Shown: piece by piece, positions 16,168 through 24,267 of the stretch | Numbering within the stretch: the stretch's first letter is position 1 | Layout of the letters: each line of letters begins with the position of its first letter | DNA from: Actinocorallia herbida | GTDB lineage: Bacteria > Actinomycetota > Actinomycetes > Streptosporangiales > Streptosporangiaceae | Length of the DNA stretch: 64,000 bases | Assembly: GCF_003751225.1 (NCBI RefSeq) | Contig: NZ_RJKE01000001.1 | Coordinates: 5,890,001 to 5,954,000, forward strand | Direction of reading: 5' to 3' | Translations under genes and position numbers: made by a program | Notes under the pieces: generated by a model | What the model was told of the DNA's origin: nothing | What the model saw: the letters and a program-made list of their open reading frames with translations, nothing else | Databases searched by the model: none

Positions 16168-18759
16168 ATGCTGGGAGACACCTTCGTCACCGTCGTCGCC
16201 GGGGTCTACCTGCTGTCGCTCTTCGTCGTCGCCTACTACGTCGACCGGCGCGCGGCCGCCGGCCGGAGCATCATCAAGAGCGGCACCGTCTACGCGCTCT
16301 CGCTGGCCGTCTACGCCACCTCGTGGACCTACTACGGCGGCGTCGGGCAGGCCGCCACCTCGGGCCTCGGCTTCCTGCCGATCTACATCGGCCCTACCCT
16401 CATGTTCGCGCTCGGGTGGGCCGTCATCCGGAAGATCATCCGGATCAGCAAGCGGCACCGCATCACCTCGCTCGCCGACTTCATCTCCGCCCGCTACGGC
16501 AGCAGCACCACGCTGGGCGCGCTGGTGACGGTGCTGACCGTGGTGGGGCTGCTGCCGTTCATCGCGCTCCAGCTGAAGACCGTCTCCAACAGCTGCGAGA
16601 TCATCCGGCTGCATCCGCGGGTGCCCACCAAGTACGAGCTGGCGCACGTCTCGTTCGTCCAGGACACCGGCCTCTACCTGACGTTCCTGCTGGCGGCGTT
16701 CGCGATCTGGTTCGGCACCCGCCGCCTGGACGCCTCCGAGCGGCACGAGGGCATGGTCGCAACGATCGCGATGGAGTCCGTGCTCAAGCTGATCATCTTC
16801 CTGATCGCGGGCGCGTACGTCGTGTTCGGGGTGTTCGGCGGCTTCGGCGACCTGTTCGAGCTCGCCGAGGCCACGCCCCGCACCGCCGCGATGCTCACCG
16901 CGGGCGGCAACGGCGGCTCCTACGGCACCTGGGTCTGGCTGATCCTGCTGTCGATGCTCGCGGTGATCCTGCTGCCCCGGCAGTGGCAGGTGACGTTCGT
17001 GGAGAACACCGACGAGCGGCACCTGCTGCGGGCGATGTGGCTGTTCCCGCTCTACCTGCTGGTCATCAACCTGTTCGTGCTGCCGATCGCGCTCGGCGGG
17101 CTGCTGCGCTTCGGCTCGCACAGCGCGGTCGACCCCGACACGTTCCTGCTGGCCATCCCGCTGTCGGCGGGCTCGGACCTGGTGACGCTGCTGGTGTTCG
17201 TCGGCGGCCTCAGCACCGCCACCGGCATGATCATCGTGGAGACCGTCGCGCTCAGCACGATGATCTCCAACTACCTGGTCCTGCCCCTGCTGCTGCGCAC
17301 CCGCTCCCGCGAGCGCGCCGACCTGACGCCGACGATCCTCGGCGTCCGGCGGGCCGCGATCATTGTGATCATGGTGGCCAGCTACGTCTACTTCCGGACG
17401 TTCGGCAGCGGCCTCCCCCTGGTGAGTTTCGGCCTGCTGTCGTTCGCCGCGGTCGCCCAGTTCGCGCCCGCGGTGCTCGGCGGGCTGTTCTGGCGGTACG
17501 GCACCCGGCACGGCGCGCTCGCCGGGCTCTCCGCCGGGTTCGCGGTCTGGGTGTACACGCTGCTGCTGCCGACCTTCGACAAGGCGGGCTGGCTGCCGGG
17601 CGCGCTCACCGACCAGGGCCTGTTCGAGCAGGACTGGCTGCGCCCGCAGGCGCTGTTCGGGCTGTCGGGCATGGACGAGATCAGCCACGCGATGTTCTGG
17701 AGCATGTTCGTCAACGTCGGGCTGTACGTCGCGGTGTCGCTGGCCGAGCGGCCGAGTGCCGCCGTCCTGGCCGACGCCGCGGTGTTCGTCGACGCCCTGG
17801 ACGACACCACCGGCACGCGCCGCTGGTACGGCCGGGTCACGGTCGGCGACCTGCGGATTCTGGCGGAGCGGTTCCTCGGCCCGGCCGGGACGGCACGGGC
17901 GTTCACCGAGCACGGCGTCCCGCCGAACCGGGACTCCGAGGCCGATCCCGAGCTGGTCCAGCACGTCGAGACGCTGATGGCCGGGGCGGTCGGCCCGGCG
18001 TGCGCCCGGTTCGTCATCGCGTCGGTGACCCGCGAGGATCCGATGCCCGCCGAGACCATCAAGGAGATCCTGGACGAGGCGTCCCAGGTGGCGGCGCTGG
18101 AAGAGCGGCACCGGCTCGCCCGCGAGCTGCACGACTCGGTCTCGCAGGCGCTGTTCTCGATGAACCTGCACACGCGGGCGCTGGAGCTGGCCGTCCAGCG
18201 GTCGGACTGGGAGCGCAAGGACGCCGTCGCGCCGACCCTGTCGGAGCTGCGGGCGCTCACCCAGAGCGCGCTGTCGGAGATGCGGGCGCTGATCTTCCAG
18301 CTGCGTCCCGGCACGCTCCACGAGGAGGGCCTGTCGGCGGCGGTGAAGCGGCACGTCGCCACGGTCGCGGCCCGCGAGGGCATCGCGATCGAGGTGGACG
18401 CCCCGCCCGACCGGCTTCCGCTGGCGGAACGGCCCGAGCAGGACCTGTTCCGCATCGTGCAGGAGGCCGTGCACAACTCGATCAAGCACGCCTCGCCGAG
18501 CCGGATCACGGTCCGGCTGCGAGAGGAGGACACCGCGCTGACGGTCGAGGTCGGCGACGACGGGGTCGGATTCGATCCGGGGGCGCCGCATCCGGGCCAT
18601 CTGGGCCTGGACGGCATGCGGGAGCGCGCCGAGCGGCTGGGCGGCCGGCTCGACATCGCCAGCTCCGCCGGAGGGTCCACCGTCCGGGCCGTTATCCCGG
18701 GGTGCTTGCACCCGCCCGAACCGGGCCGAGACGATGTGGGAACCGCAGCCCTGGAGTGA
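16168..18759 (+). CDS. Sodium/solute symporter-histidine kinase fusion
   Basis: This 863-residue protein starts at ATG 16168. Residues 1 to about 520 form an SLC5/SSS-type symporter with about 13 membrane segments (YATSWTYYGGVGQAATSGLG near the N-terminus, ADFISARYG, LSTATGMIIVETVALSTMIS). A linker leads to a NarL-class HisKA_3 dimerisation helix with phosphoacceptor H655 (RLARELHDSVSQALF) and a HATPase_c domain (EAVHNSIKHASP as N-box, GDDGVGFDP, HLGLDGMRERAERLGG). It resembles CbrA/PutP-like sensor kinases that use a transporter as a sensor, but with a NarL-type kinase core. The LuxR-type regulator next door is the presumed partner. Confidence 0.92.
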   Translation: MLGDTFVTVVAGVYLLSLFVVAYYVDRRAAAGRSIIKSGTVYALSLAVYATSWTYYGGVGQAATSGLGFLPIYIGPTLMFALGWAVIRKIIRISKRHRITSLADFISARYGSSTTLGALVTVLTVVGLLPFIALQLKTVSNSCEIIRLHPRVPTKYELAHVSFVQDTGLYLTFLLAAFAIWFGTRRLDASERHEGMVATIAMESVLKLIIFLIAGAYVVFGVFGGFGDLFELAEATPRTAAMLTAGGNGGSYGTWVWLILLSMLAVILLPRQWQVTFVENTDERHLLRAMWLFPLYLLVINLFVLPIALGGLLRFGSHSAVDPDTFLLAIPLSAGSDLVTLLVFVGGLSTATGMIIVETVALSTMISNYLVLPLLLRTRSRERADLTPTILGVRRAAIIVIMVASYVYFRTFGSGLPLVSFGLLSFAAVAQFAPAVLGGLFWRYGTRHGALAGLSAGFAVWVYTLLLPTFDKAGWLPGALTDQGLFEQDWLRPQALFGLSGMDEISHAMFWSMFVNVGLYVAVSLAERPSAAVLADAAVFVDALDDTTGTRRWYGRVTVGDLRILAERFLGPAGTARAFTEHGVPPNRDSEADPELVQHVETLMAGAVGPACARFVIASVTREDPMPAETIKEILDEASQVAALEERHRLARELHDSVSQALFSMNLHTRALELAVQRSDWERKDAVAPTLSELRALTQSALSEMRALIFQLRPGTLHEEGLSAAVKRHVATVAAREGIAIEVDAPPDRLPLAERPEQDLFRIVQEAVHNSIKHASPSRITVRLREEDTALTVEVGDDGVGFDPGAPHPGHLGLDGMRERAERLGGRLDIASSAGGSTVRAVIPGCLHPPEPGRDDVGTAALE

Positions 18760-18769
18760 TGAACAAGCC

Positions 18770-19450
18770 ATGCACAAAGATGTGATGAGCGGTCCCGACG
18801 AGCCGATCCGCGTCGTCGTCGTCGACGACCACAACGTCGTCCGCAAGGGACTCCAGCTCTTCTTCGGGATGCTCGACGACATCGAGGTCGTGGGCGAGGC
18901 CGCCGACGGCAGGCACGCCCTGGACCTCCTGGGCTTCCTGTCCGCCGAGGAGGCGCTGCCCGACGTCGTCCTGATGGATCTGGAGATGCCGCGGATGGAC
19001 GGCATCGCCGCCACCGCGGAGATCAAGAAGCTGTACCCGGCGGTGGAGGTGGTCGCGCTGACCAGCTTCAGCGAGGCCGAGCGCGTCCATCTGGCGCTGG
19101 AGGTCGGCGCGGCCGGCTACCTGCTCAAGGACGCCGACGCCGACGAGGTCGGGGTCGCGGTCCGGGCGGCGCACCGGGGCGAGATCCACCTGGACGCCGC
19201 CGTGGTCGGCAAGCTGACCAGGTCGCTGCGCCAGCCCGCCGAAACCGGAGCGGTCCTCACCCCGCGTGAACGCGAGATCCTGGAGCTGGTCGCCCGCGGC
19301 CACTCCAACCGCGACATCGCGAAGGCTCTGATGATCAGCGAACGGACCACCCGGACGCATGTCAGCAACATGCTGGGCAAGCTCGGCCTGGTCTCACGCA
19401 CCCAGGCCGCGCTGTGGGCGATCCGTGAGGGGATCGCCCCCGGACCGTAA
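18770..19450 (+). CDS. NarL/LuxR-type response regulator
   Basis: The 226-residue protein (from ATG 18770; an ATG at 18785 is possible) has a receiver domain with acidic pocket VVVVDDHNVVRKGLQLF, phosphoacceptor D70 in VVLMDLEMPRMDGI and K in GYLLKDADADE, followed by a GerE/LuxR helix-turn-helix (LTPREREILELVARGHSNRD, RTTRTHVSNMLGKLGLVSRT). It begins 10 bases after the symporter-kinase gene. The NarL-class kinase core and adjacency make it the cognate regulator. Target genes are unknown. Confidence 0.93.
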   Translation: MHKDVMSGPDEPIRVVVVDDHNVVRKGLQLFFGMLDDIEVVGEAADGRHALDLLGFLSAEEALPDVVLMDLEMPRMDGIAATAEIKKLYPAVEVVALTSFSEAERVHLALEVGAAGYLLKDADADEVGVAVRAAHRGEIHLDAAVVGKLTRSLRQPAETGAVLTPREREILELVARGHSNRDIAKALMISERTTRTHVSNMLGKLGLVSRTQAALWAIREGIAPGP

Positions 19451-19523
19451 CCAAACACTCCAATTCGGGACATTTGTCGCGGGAAGATTACGGCATTCAC
19501 CTCTCGACGCGAGAGGCCCGACA

Positions 19524-19967
19524 GTGTCGACTAGAGGTCTCGCCGTTCCGTTCCGGAACGCGTCGGCCGGGCTGGGAGGCGGCTTGCACAGCGACGACGA
19601 GACGACCGTCCGCGTCCTCATCGCGGACGACGACCCGCGCGTGCTCGGCGCGCTGCGCGCGTTCCTGTCCAGCAGCGCCGGCTTCTCGGTCGTCGCCGCC
19701 GAGCGCGGCGCCGCCCGAGCCGTCCAGCGCGCCCGCGAGCACTCCCCCACCGTCGCCCTCGTCGACGTCCTCCTCCCGGGCGAACGCGACGGCCTCCGGC
19801 TCCTGCGCACCCTCAGCGGCGAACTCCGGATCCCCACCGTCGCCATCAGCGTCCAGAGCGAACTCTGCGCCTACGCCCTGGCCGCCGGCGCCTACCGCTT
19901 CCTCGACAAGGACAGTTCCCCCGAGGTCCTTCTAGCGACCCTGAAGGCCGCCGCCGCGCAGCGTTAG
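19524..19967 (+). CDS. Stand-alone receiver domain protein
   Basis: GTG 19524 is preceded by GCGAGAGG at good spacing; a TTG at 19584 is an alternative. The 147-residue product is a single receiver domain: VRVLIADDDPRVLGALRAFL, phosphoacceptor D81 (VALVDVLLPGERDGLRLL), Ser/Thr switch in PTVAISVQS and Lys in YRFLDKDSSPEVL. No output domain follows; the stop is at 19967, about 50 bases from the IS605 boundary. It may be a phosphate sink or a single-domain switch linked to the adjacent two-component pair. Loss of an output domain through the IS event is possible, but the helix at the end (LATLKAAAAQR) looks like a natural finish. Confidence 0.8.
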   Translation: MSTRGLAVPFRNASAGLGGGLHSDDETTVRVLIADDDPRVLGALRAFLSSSAGFSVVAAERGAARAVQRAREHSPTVALVDVLLPGERDGLRLLRTLSGELRIPTVAISVQSELCAYALAAGAYRFLDKDSSPEVLLATLKAAAAQR

Positions 19968-20017
19968 GACCTCGGGGAAAATCGGAGTGCTCAGGCGGGG
20001 GTCATGCGTTCCAAGCC

Positions 20018-20110
20018 TTGACCTCCTCCCCTCCCTGAAGGGAGGGGATTCTCCCCTGCTACACCGGTGAGGGTGTGAGCTTGGAGTGGGTTTCTGCTTC
20101 GTCACGCTGC
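20018..20110 (-). ncRNA. Probable omega-RNA (TnpB guide scaffold) 3' region
   Basis: In IS605-type elements TnpB uses an RNA that overlaps the tnpB 3' end and the right end of the element. Here the minus strand after tnpB shows a GC-rich stem-loop (CCCCTCCCTTCAGGGAGGGG) followed by AGGAGGTCAA and then flanking DNA. If cleavage is after TCAA at 20018, the guide would be the next 20 bases on the minus strand, 20017 down to 19998. The 5' limit of the RNA is not known. Confidence 0.55.
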
Positions 20111-21261
20111 GCCGGGATCACTCCCGGTCTTACCTGCGCTCCACAGGCCGAAACCGCCAGCCCGGCGGCCTTCGCGACGTTCACCGCCGCGTTGACGTCC
20201 CGGTCCAGGACCGTCCCGCAGTGCGGGCACTCCCATTCACGGACGTTCAACGGCTTCGGTCCGTCCTTGACCCCGCACATCGAGCAGACTTGCGAGGTGG
20301 CCTCGAACCGGCCGATCTTCACCACGGTCCGTCCGTACAGGGCGGCCTTGTACTCCAGCATCGTCACGAATCGCGACCATGCGGCGTCGTGCACGGATTT
20401 CGCCAGCCGGGTGCGGGCCAGGCCCTTCACCGCCAGGTCTTCCACGGCGATCGCTTGGTTGTCGCGAATCAGCAGGGTGGAGAGCCGGTGGTGGAAATCC
20501 CGGCGGGCGTCGGTGACTTTCGCGTGAGCGCGGGCGACCTTCACCCGTGCTCTCGCCCGGTTCTTCGAACCCTTCTGTTTGCGGGAGAGATCCCGCTGGG
20601 CCTTCTTCAGTTTCTTCTCGGCCCGCCGCAGGAAACGCGGGCTTTCGATCTTCGTACCGTCCGACAGAATCACGAAGTGGGTGAGTCCCAGATCCAGACC
20701 GACCACCGCATCGGTCTCCGGCAAGGGTTCCGGCGAGGCGTCGATCACGAACGACGCGAAGTACCGGCCCGCCGAATCCTTGATCACCGTGACCGACGAC
20801 GGAACCGACGGCAGACGACGCGACCAGCGAACAGGCACGTCTCCGACCTTCGGCAGCCGCAACCTCCCGCCTGTCGTGATCTGCCAGCGGGCGTTGGCGG
20901 TGAACCGGACCGTCTGCCGCGTGTCCTTCCGCGACCGGTACCCAGGCGCACCCATGCGGGGGCGCTTGCCCGACAGACCATCGAAGAAGTTCCGGTAGGC
21001 GGTATCGAGGTCCCGCAACGCCTGCTGAAGAACCACCGATGAGACTTCGGCCAGCCACGAACGCTCCGGCGTGGCCTTCGCCTGGGTGATGAGCGTCCTG
21101 GACAGGTCGCCGGTCTTGGGGAACGGCAGTCCGTCCCGGCGTGCGGTCTCCCGTGCACGCAACGCGTCGTTGTAGACGACGCGCGCGCACCCGAACGCCC
21201 GAGCCAACGCCTCGCGTTGACCGACCGTCGGGTAGAGCCGGAAGTTGTACCGCAACCGCAC
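20059..21261 (-). CDS. tnpB: TnpB RNA-guided nuclease (IS605 family)
   Basis: The 400-residue protein starts MRLRYNFRLYPTVGQREALA, the usual N-terminal domain. The RuvC catalytic residues are all present: D190 (VVGLDLGLTHF), E274 (AVEDLAVKGL) and D354 (DRDVNAAVN). A zinc finger is formed by C326, C329, C345 and C348 (CSMCG, CPHCG). The gene therefore appears intact and could make an active RNA-guided endonuclease that protects the element by cutting donor sites. It diverges from a tnpA remnant 22 bases away. Confidence 0.95.
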   Translation of the reverse strand: MRLRYNFRLYPTVGQREALARAFGCARVVYNDALRARETARRDGLPFPKTGDLSRTLITQAKATPERSWLAEVSSVVLQQALRDLDTAYRNFFDGLSGKRPRMGAPGYRSRKDTRQTVRFTANARWQITTGGRLRLPKVGDVPVRWSRRLPSVPSSVTVIKDSAGRYFASFVIDASPEPLPETDAVVGLDLGLTHFVILSDGTKIESPRFLRRAEKKLKKAQRDLSRKQKGSKNRARARVKVARAHAKVTDARRDFHHRLSTLLIRDNQAIAVEDLAVKGLARTRLAKSVHDAAWSRFVTMLEYKAALYGRTVVKIGRFEATSQVCSMCGVKDGPKPLNVREWECPHCGTVLDRDVNAAVNVAKAAGLAVSACGAQVRPGVIPAQRDEAETHSKLTPSPV

Positions 21262-21283
21262 ACCCCGATCTTAACCTTGGGCC

Positions 21284-21475
21284 ATGGACGGCCACAGCGA
21301 CATCAGAACAGGCAGGCACGGTGTTTTCGTGCTTGGACAGGAATTCCCCGAACTGACCGCCCACTACTGGCGGGCGAACAAACCGTGGTCGGCTTCCTAC
21401 CTCGCCGGCACTGTCGGCGGCGCGCCCCTCACCCTGCTCCGCCAGTACATCGAGCAGCAGAACCGGCCAGGTTAG
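21284..21475 (+). pseudogene. tnpA: C-terminal remnant of TnpA Y1 transposase
   Basis: The 63-codon frame ends QEFPELTAHYWRANKPWSAS, YLAGTVGGAPLTLLRQYIEQ and QNRPG, matching the C-terminus of IS200/IS605 TnpA, including the catalytic tyrosine of RQYIEQQ. The N-terminal two thirds with the HUH metal-binding motif are missing, so no active transposase is encoded. Sequence before residue 17 does not match the family, marking the deletion point near 21330. Confidence 0.85.
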
Positions 21476-21484
21476 AGCAGGTGC

Positions 21485-23113
21485 TCACCGGGGGCCTGGA
21501 CGGCCCCGACCTCGCGGCGGCCCTTCACCCCCGGCCTGAAGGCCGGAGCACCGGGCCGCGTCTTGGTAGCCCGCCTCCATGAGCATCGTGCGGAGTTCGA
21601 GGCGCTTGACCTTCCAGGTGGCGGTGGTGGGGAGGTCGGTCCAGTGGGCTTGGAGGGGTTTGGCCATGGGGGGCTGGTCGGCGACGGCCTCGCGCCAGCG
21701 GGGAAGGTCCAGCGGCTTGTCGTGGCGGGTGCAGACGACCGGCTGGAGGAAGCCGTCGAGGGGGACGACGATCGCCTCGGTGAGTTCCGGCATGCGGCTG
21801 ATGACGATGTCCTCGACCTTGAGGACGCTCTCCAGGAGTTCCGCGCGGTCGACCTCGCGGTCGAGCAGGTGGACGCAGCCCAGGCGGCCGCGGTGGCCGA
21901 CGTCCGTCATGTCCCACCAGCCGTCGGGGGTGAAGTTGCGGCGCCAGCGGTCGTTCTGGCCGACGTAGGTGCGGGCCTGGCCGCGGGAGCGGACCTCGAT
22001 CGGGCCGATGCGGCCGTCGGACTTCTCGCCGATGCGGGCCCGGGTGACGCCGGGGATCGGGTGGCCGACGCAGCGGCCCTCGGAACGGGTCCACAGCCAG
22101 CGGGAGTACGGCTTGACGGTGACGGGGCCCGTCTCGGACTGGCCGTACGCCTGGAAGTACATGGCGCGCCGCCGGTTCGAGGCGCCCAGCAGGATCTTGA
22201 CCGTCCGGGGGTGGATCGCGTCGAACGTGCCGATGTAGAACTTGACCTGCGAGAGCGGGCCGTTCGGCTCCTCGGCCAGCTCCTCCCACTGGATGTAGGT
22301 GTTGGGGTGCGTCTCCACCAGGCCCGGCCGGAAGCCCTCGAACATCCGCCGGACGCTGCCCACCGAGGAGTCGGTGAGGAACGCGAACGGCAGCCCCCGT
22401 TCCAAGCCCATCGCGAGCGCCGAGTACGTGCGGGCGTGCACGAAGGAGATGCACAGCGCGTACGGCTCGCGGACCCGCAGCACCCGCGCGATCCGGCGCT
22501 GGATCGTCACGTGCGCCTGCATCCCGCTGCGGGACTGGGCGACGAGCTTCGGCAGCCCCGTCGTCCCCGACGTGTGCGTGATGATCATGACGTCGGACGG
22601 TTCGGTCTCGGGGTAGGCGGGCGGCCGCCCGTAGCGTTCGCGCAGCAGCGGCAGCCCGTTGAAGGCCCGCCCCACCAGCAGCACGGACGGCGCGAGCGTC
22701 CAGGTGCTGCGGTCCAGGTCGCTGTCGATCAGCTTGGCCGCGTCGGAGATCAGGTGCTCGGGCCGCAGGAACTCGGCCATCTCCGCGACGGTCCCGCCGT
22801 CCAGGGCGGGCGCGAGCATCGCCGGGACGGCGCCGACCCGGGCGATCGCGCAGGCCAGCAGCATGATGTCGGCGTTCTGGCTCTTGTAGACCGCGACCTT
22901 CTGACCGGGCAGGACGCCGTGCGCCCGCAGGCTGGCCGCGGTGCTCTCCACCAGGAACGCCAGGTCCTCGTACTTGAGGAAGGTGCCCAGCTCGGGTGCG
23001 AGATCGAGCGGCTTGTCGAGGCGGATCGCGGTGCCGGGGTAGCGGTAGGCGGCCCGCTGGAACATCAGCCCCGGGTGGAACATCTTGTCGCGCCCCGTGA
23101 TCGTGAGTGTCAT
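21485..23113 (-). CDS. AMP-dependent synthetase/ligase with an IS-derived tail
   Basis: ATG 23113 overlaps the stop of the preceding gene (ATGA). The 542-residue protein is an ANL-superfamily adenylating enzyme: P-loop-like IITHTSGTTGLPKLVAQS, AYGQSETGPVTV, and a C-terminal domain with DLPTTATWKVKRLELRTML including the catalytic lysine region. It would activate a fatty or other carboxylic acid as an acyl-AMP for transfer to CoA or a carrier protein. The last roughly 20 residues (CSGLQAGGEGPPRG...) are read from the end of the IS605 element, so the native terminus after QDAAR is lost; activity may survive because the lysine region is intact. It is the last gene of the minus-strand arm of the locus. 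Confidence 0.88.
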   Translation of the reverse strand: MTLTITGRDKMFHPGLMFQRAAYRYPGTAIRLDKPLDLAPELGTFLKYEDLAFLVESTAASLRAHGVLPGQKVAVYKSQNADIMLLACAIARVGAVPAMLAPALDGGTVAEMAEFLRPEHLISDAAKLIDSDLDRSTWTLAPSVLLVGRAFNGLPLLRERYGRPPAYPETEPSDVMIITHTSGTTGLPKLVAQSRSGMQAHVTIQRRIARVLRVREPYALCISFVHARTYSALAMGLERGLPFAFLTDSSVGSVRRMFEGFRPGLVETHPNTYIQWEELAEEPNGPLSQVKFYIGTFDAIHPRTVKILLGASNRRRAMYFQAYGQSETGPVTVKPYSRWLWTRSEGRCVGHPIPGVTRARIGEKSDGRIGPIEVRSRGQARTYVGQNDRWRRNFTPDGWWDMTDVGHRGRLGCVHLLDREVDRAELLESVLKVEDIVISRMPELTEAIVVPLDGFLQPVVCTRHDKPLDLPRWREAVADQPPMAKPLQAHWTDLPTTATWKVKRLELRTMLMEAGYQDAARCSGLQAGGEGPPRGRGRPGPR

Positions 23114-24267
23114 CGTCGTCCCGTTCTGTAGGCGAAGAGCTGGCGGGCGGGGGCGGAGACCCGGCCGTCGGCGCGGATCAGCTCGAGGTACCAGTCGGCG
23201 AACCGCCGGACGGTGCCGGGCGGCATCGGGAACTCCGCGTCCGTGCGGACAACGGCGGCCGCCGCGGCGGCGTCGGTGTTGGCCCGGTCGAAGGTCTTGG
23301 CGTAGGCGAGATAGGAGGAGTAGAACTCCACGGCGTCGTCGAGCTTGCGGTCCATCGAGGTGAACTGGCCGTCGCCGGTGACGTAGCGCGGCGGCCGCAG
23401 CCCGGTGGACTCGAAGAGCTCGGCGATCGCGCCGCCGACGAACGGCGCGGCCGGGTTGGTGAGGTGGTAGACCGTCTCGGACGGGCCGTGCAGGCCCACC
23501 GTGACGGAGTCCCGGGCGACCAGGTCCACGGGGACGAAGTCGAGCGGGGCGTCCGGGTCGGCGATGAGCGGGATCGCCTTGAAGCGCAGCAGATGCCCGA
23601 AGTTCCGCTCCACGGTCCGGCGGAACACCAGCAGCGCGCTCAGGAACCCGTACATGCCGCTGTAGGAGGTGACGGCGAGGGTCCGGGAGTGGCCGATGAC
23701 GATGCTGGGCCGCAGGATCCGCCAGTCGAGACCCGAGCGGGCGACGATCAGCTCGCCCTCGATCTTGGTGCGCTCGTAGTGGTTGTGGGTGCGGACGGCC
23801 GGGTCGGCGACCGTCTCGGTGACGGTGCCGGTCCGCGCGCCCGCGACGTAGGCGGTGCTGACGTGGTTGAGCGGCGGCCCGCCGAGCGCCTTCGCGAGGT
23901 CGACGACGTTGCCCGCGCCGACGACGTTCATGGTGTGGATCTCGGCGGCGTAGCGGTCCTCGAAGCGCAGGGACGCCGCGGCGTGCCACACCGCGGTGAC
24001 GGGCGGCAGAGCGGAGGGGTCGACGCCGCAGCCCGGCTCGGTCACGTCGCCGGCGACGGCACGGGTCCGGCCGGCGATAGCGGGGATCAGGTCGGCGCGG
24101 TCGTACAGGCGGGCGGCGTGGCTGAGCGCGTTGTGCAGGCGCAGCGTGGCGGCGGCGGCGTCGGGGCCGCGGACCAGGCAGCGCAGGTCGTCCGGGGTGC
24201 GGTCGAGGAGTTCCAGGGCCATCGCCGCGCCGACGAAACCGGTGGCGCCGGTGAGCAGGTGGGTCAC
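23110..24267 (-). CDS. Thioester-reductase-like extended SDR (NAD(P)-dependent)
   Basis: GTG 24267 overlaps the end of the upstream gene. The 385-residue product has the nucleotide-binding LLTGATGFVGAAMALELLDR, the strand-end VWHAAASLRF, STAYVAG and the catalytic pair Y164/K168 (HYERTKIEGE). The arrangement is that of the fatty acyl-CoA/carrier-protein reductase (NAD_binding_4) group, which reduces an acyl thioester to an aldehyde or alcohol. Set between an AMP ligase and a hydrolase-ACP fusion, it plausibly acts on a carrier-bound acyl chain (inference). An epimerase role is less likely given the neighbours. Confidence 0.82.
   Translation of the reverse strand: MTHLLTGATGFVGAAMALELLDRTPDDLRCLVRGPDAAAATLRLHNALSHAARLYDRADLIPAIAGRTRAVAGDVTEPGCGVDPSALPPVTAVWHAAASLRFEDRYAAEIHTMNVVGAGNVVDLAKALGGPPLNHVSTAYVAGARTGTVTETVADPAVRTHNHYERTKIEGELIVARSGLDWRILRPSIVIGHSRTLAVTSYSGMYGFLSALLVFRRTVERNFGHLLRFKAIPLIADPDAPLDFVPVDLVARDSVTVGLHGPSETVYHLTNPAAPFVGGAIAELFESTGLRPPRYVTGDGQFTSMDRKLDDAVEFYSSYLAYAKTFDRANTDAAAAAAVVRTDAEFPMPPGTVRRFADWYLELIRADGRVSAPARQLFAYRTGRR

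Larger units (their letters stand above)
20018..21556 (-). mobile_element. Decayed IS200/IS605-type element
   Basis: The element contains an intact tnpB on the minus strand and the last part of a divergently oriented tnpA on the plus strand, the IS605 layout. Each side has a hairpin: CCCCTCCCTGAAGGGAGGGG near 20028-20047, and CCGGCCTGAAGGCCGG near 21532-21548. The left boundary is put at TTGA (20018-20021), the usual cleavage tetranucleotide side. Only the tnpA stub remains, so the element cannot move by itself. The right end lies inside the 3' end of an AMP-ligase gene. Confidence 0.8.

Noticed and set aside
16156-19026. 956-codon open frame on the minus strand
   Set aside because: It is antisense to the symporter-kinase and regulator, has biased low-complexity composition (Arg/Gln/Asp/Gly) and no family pattern; a GC-skew shadow.
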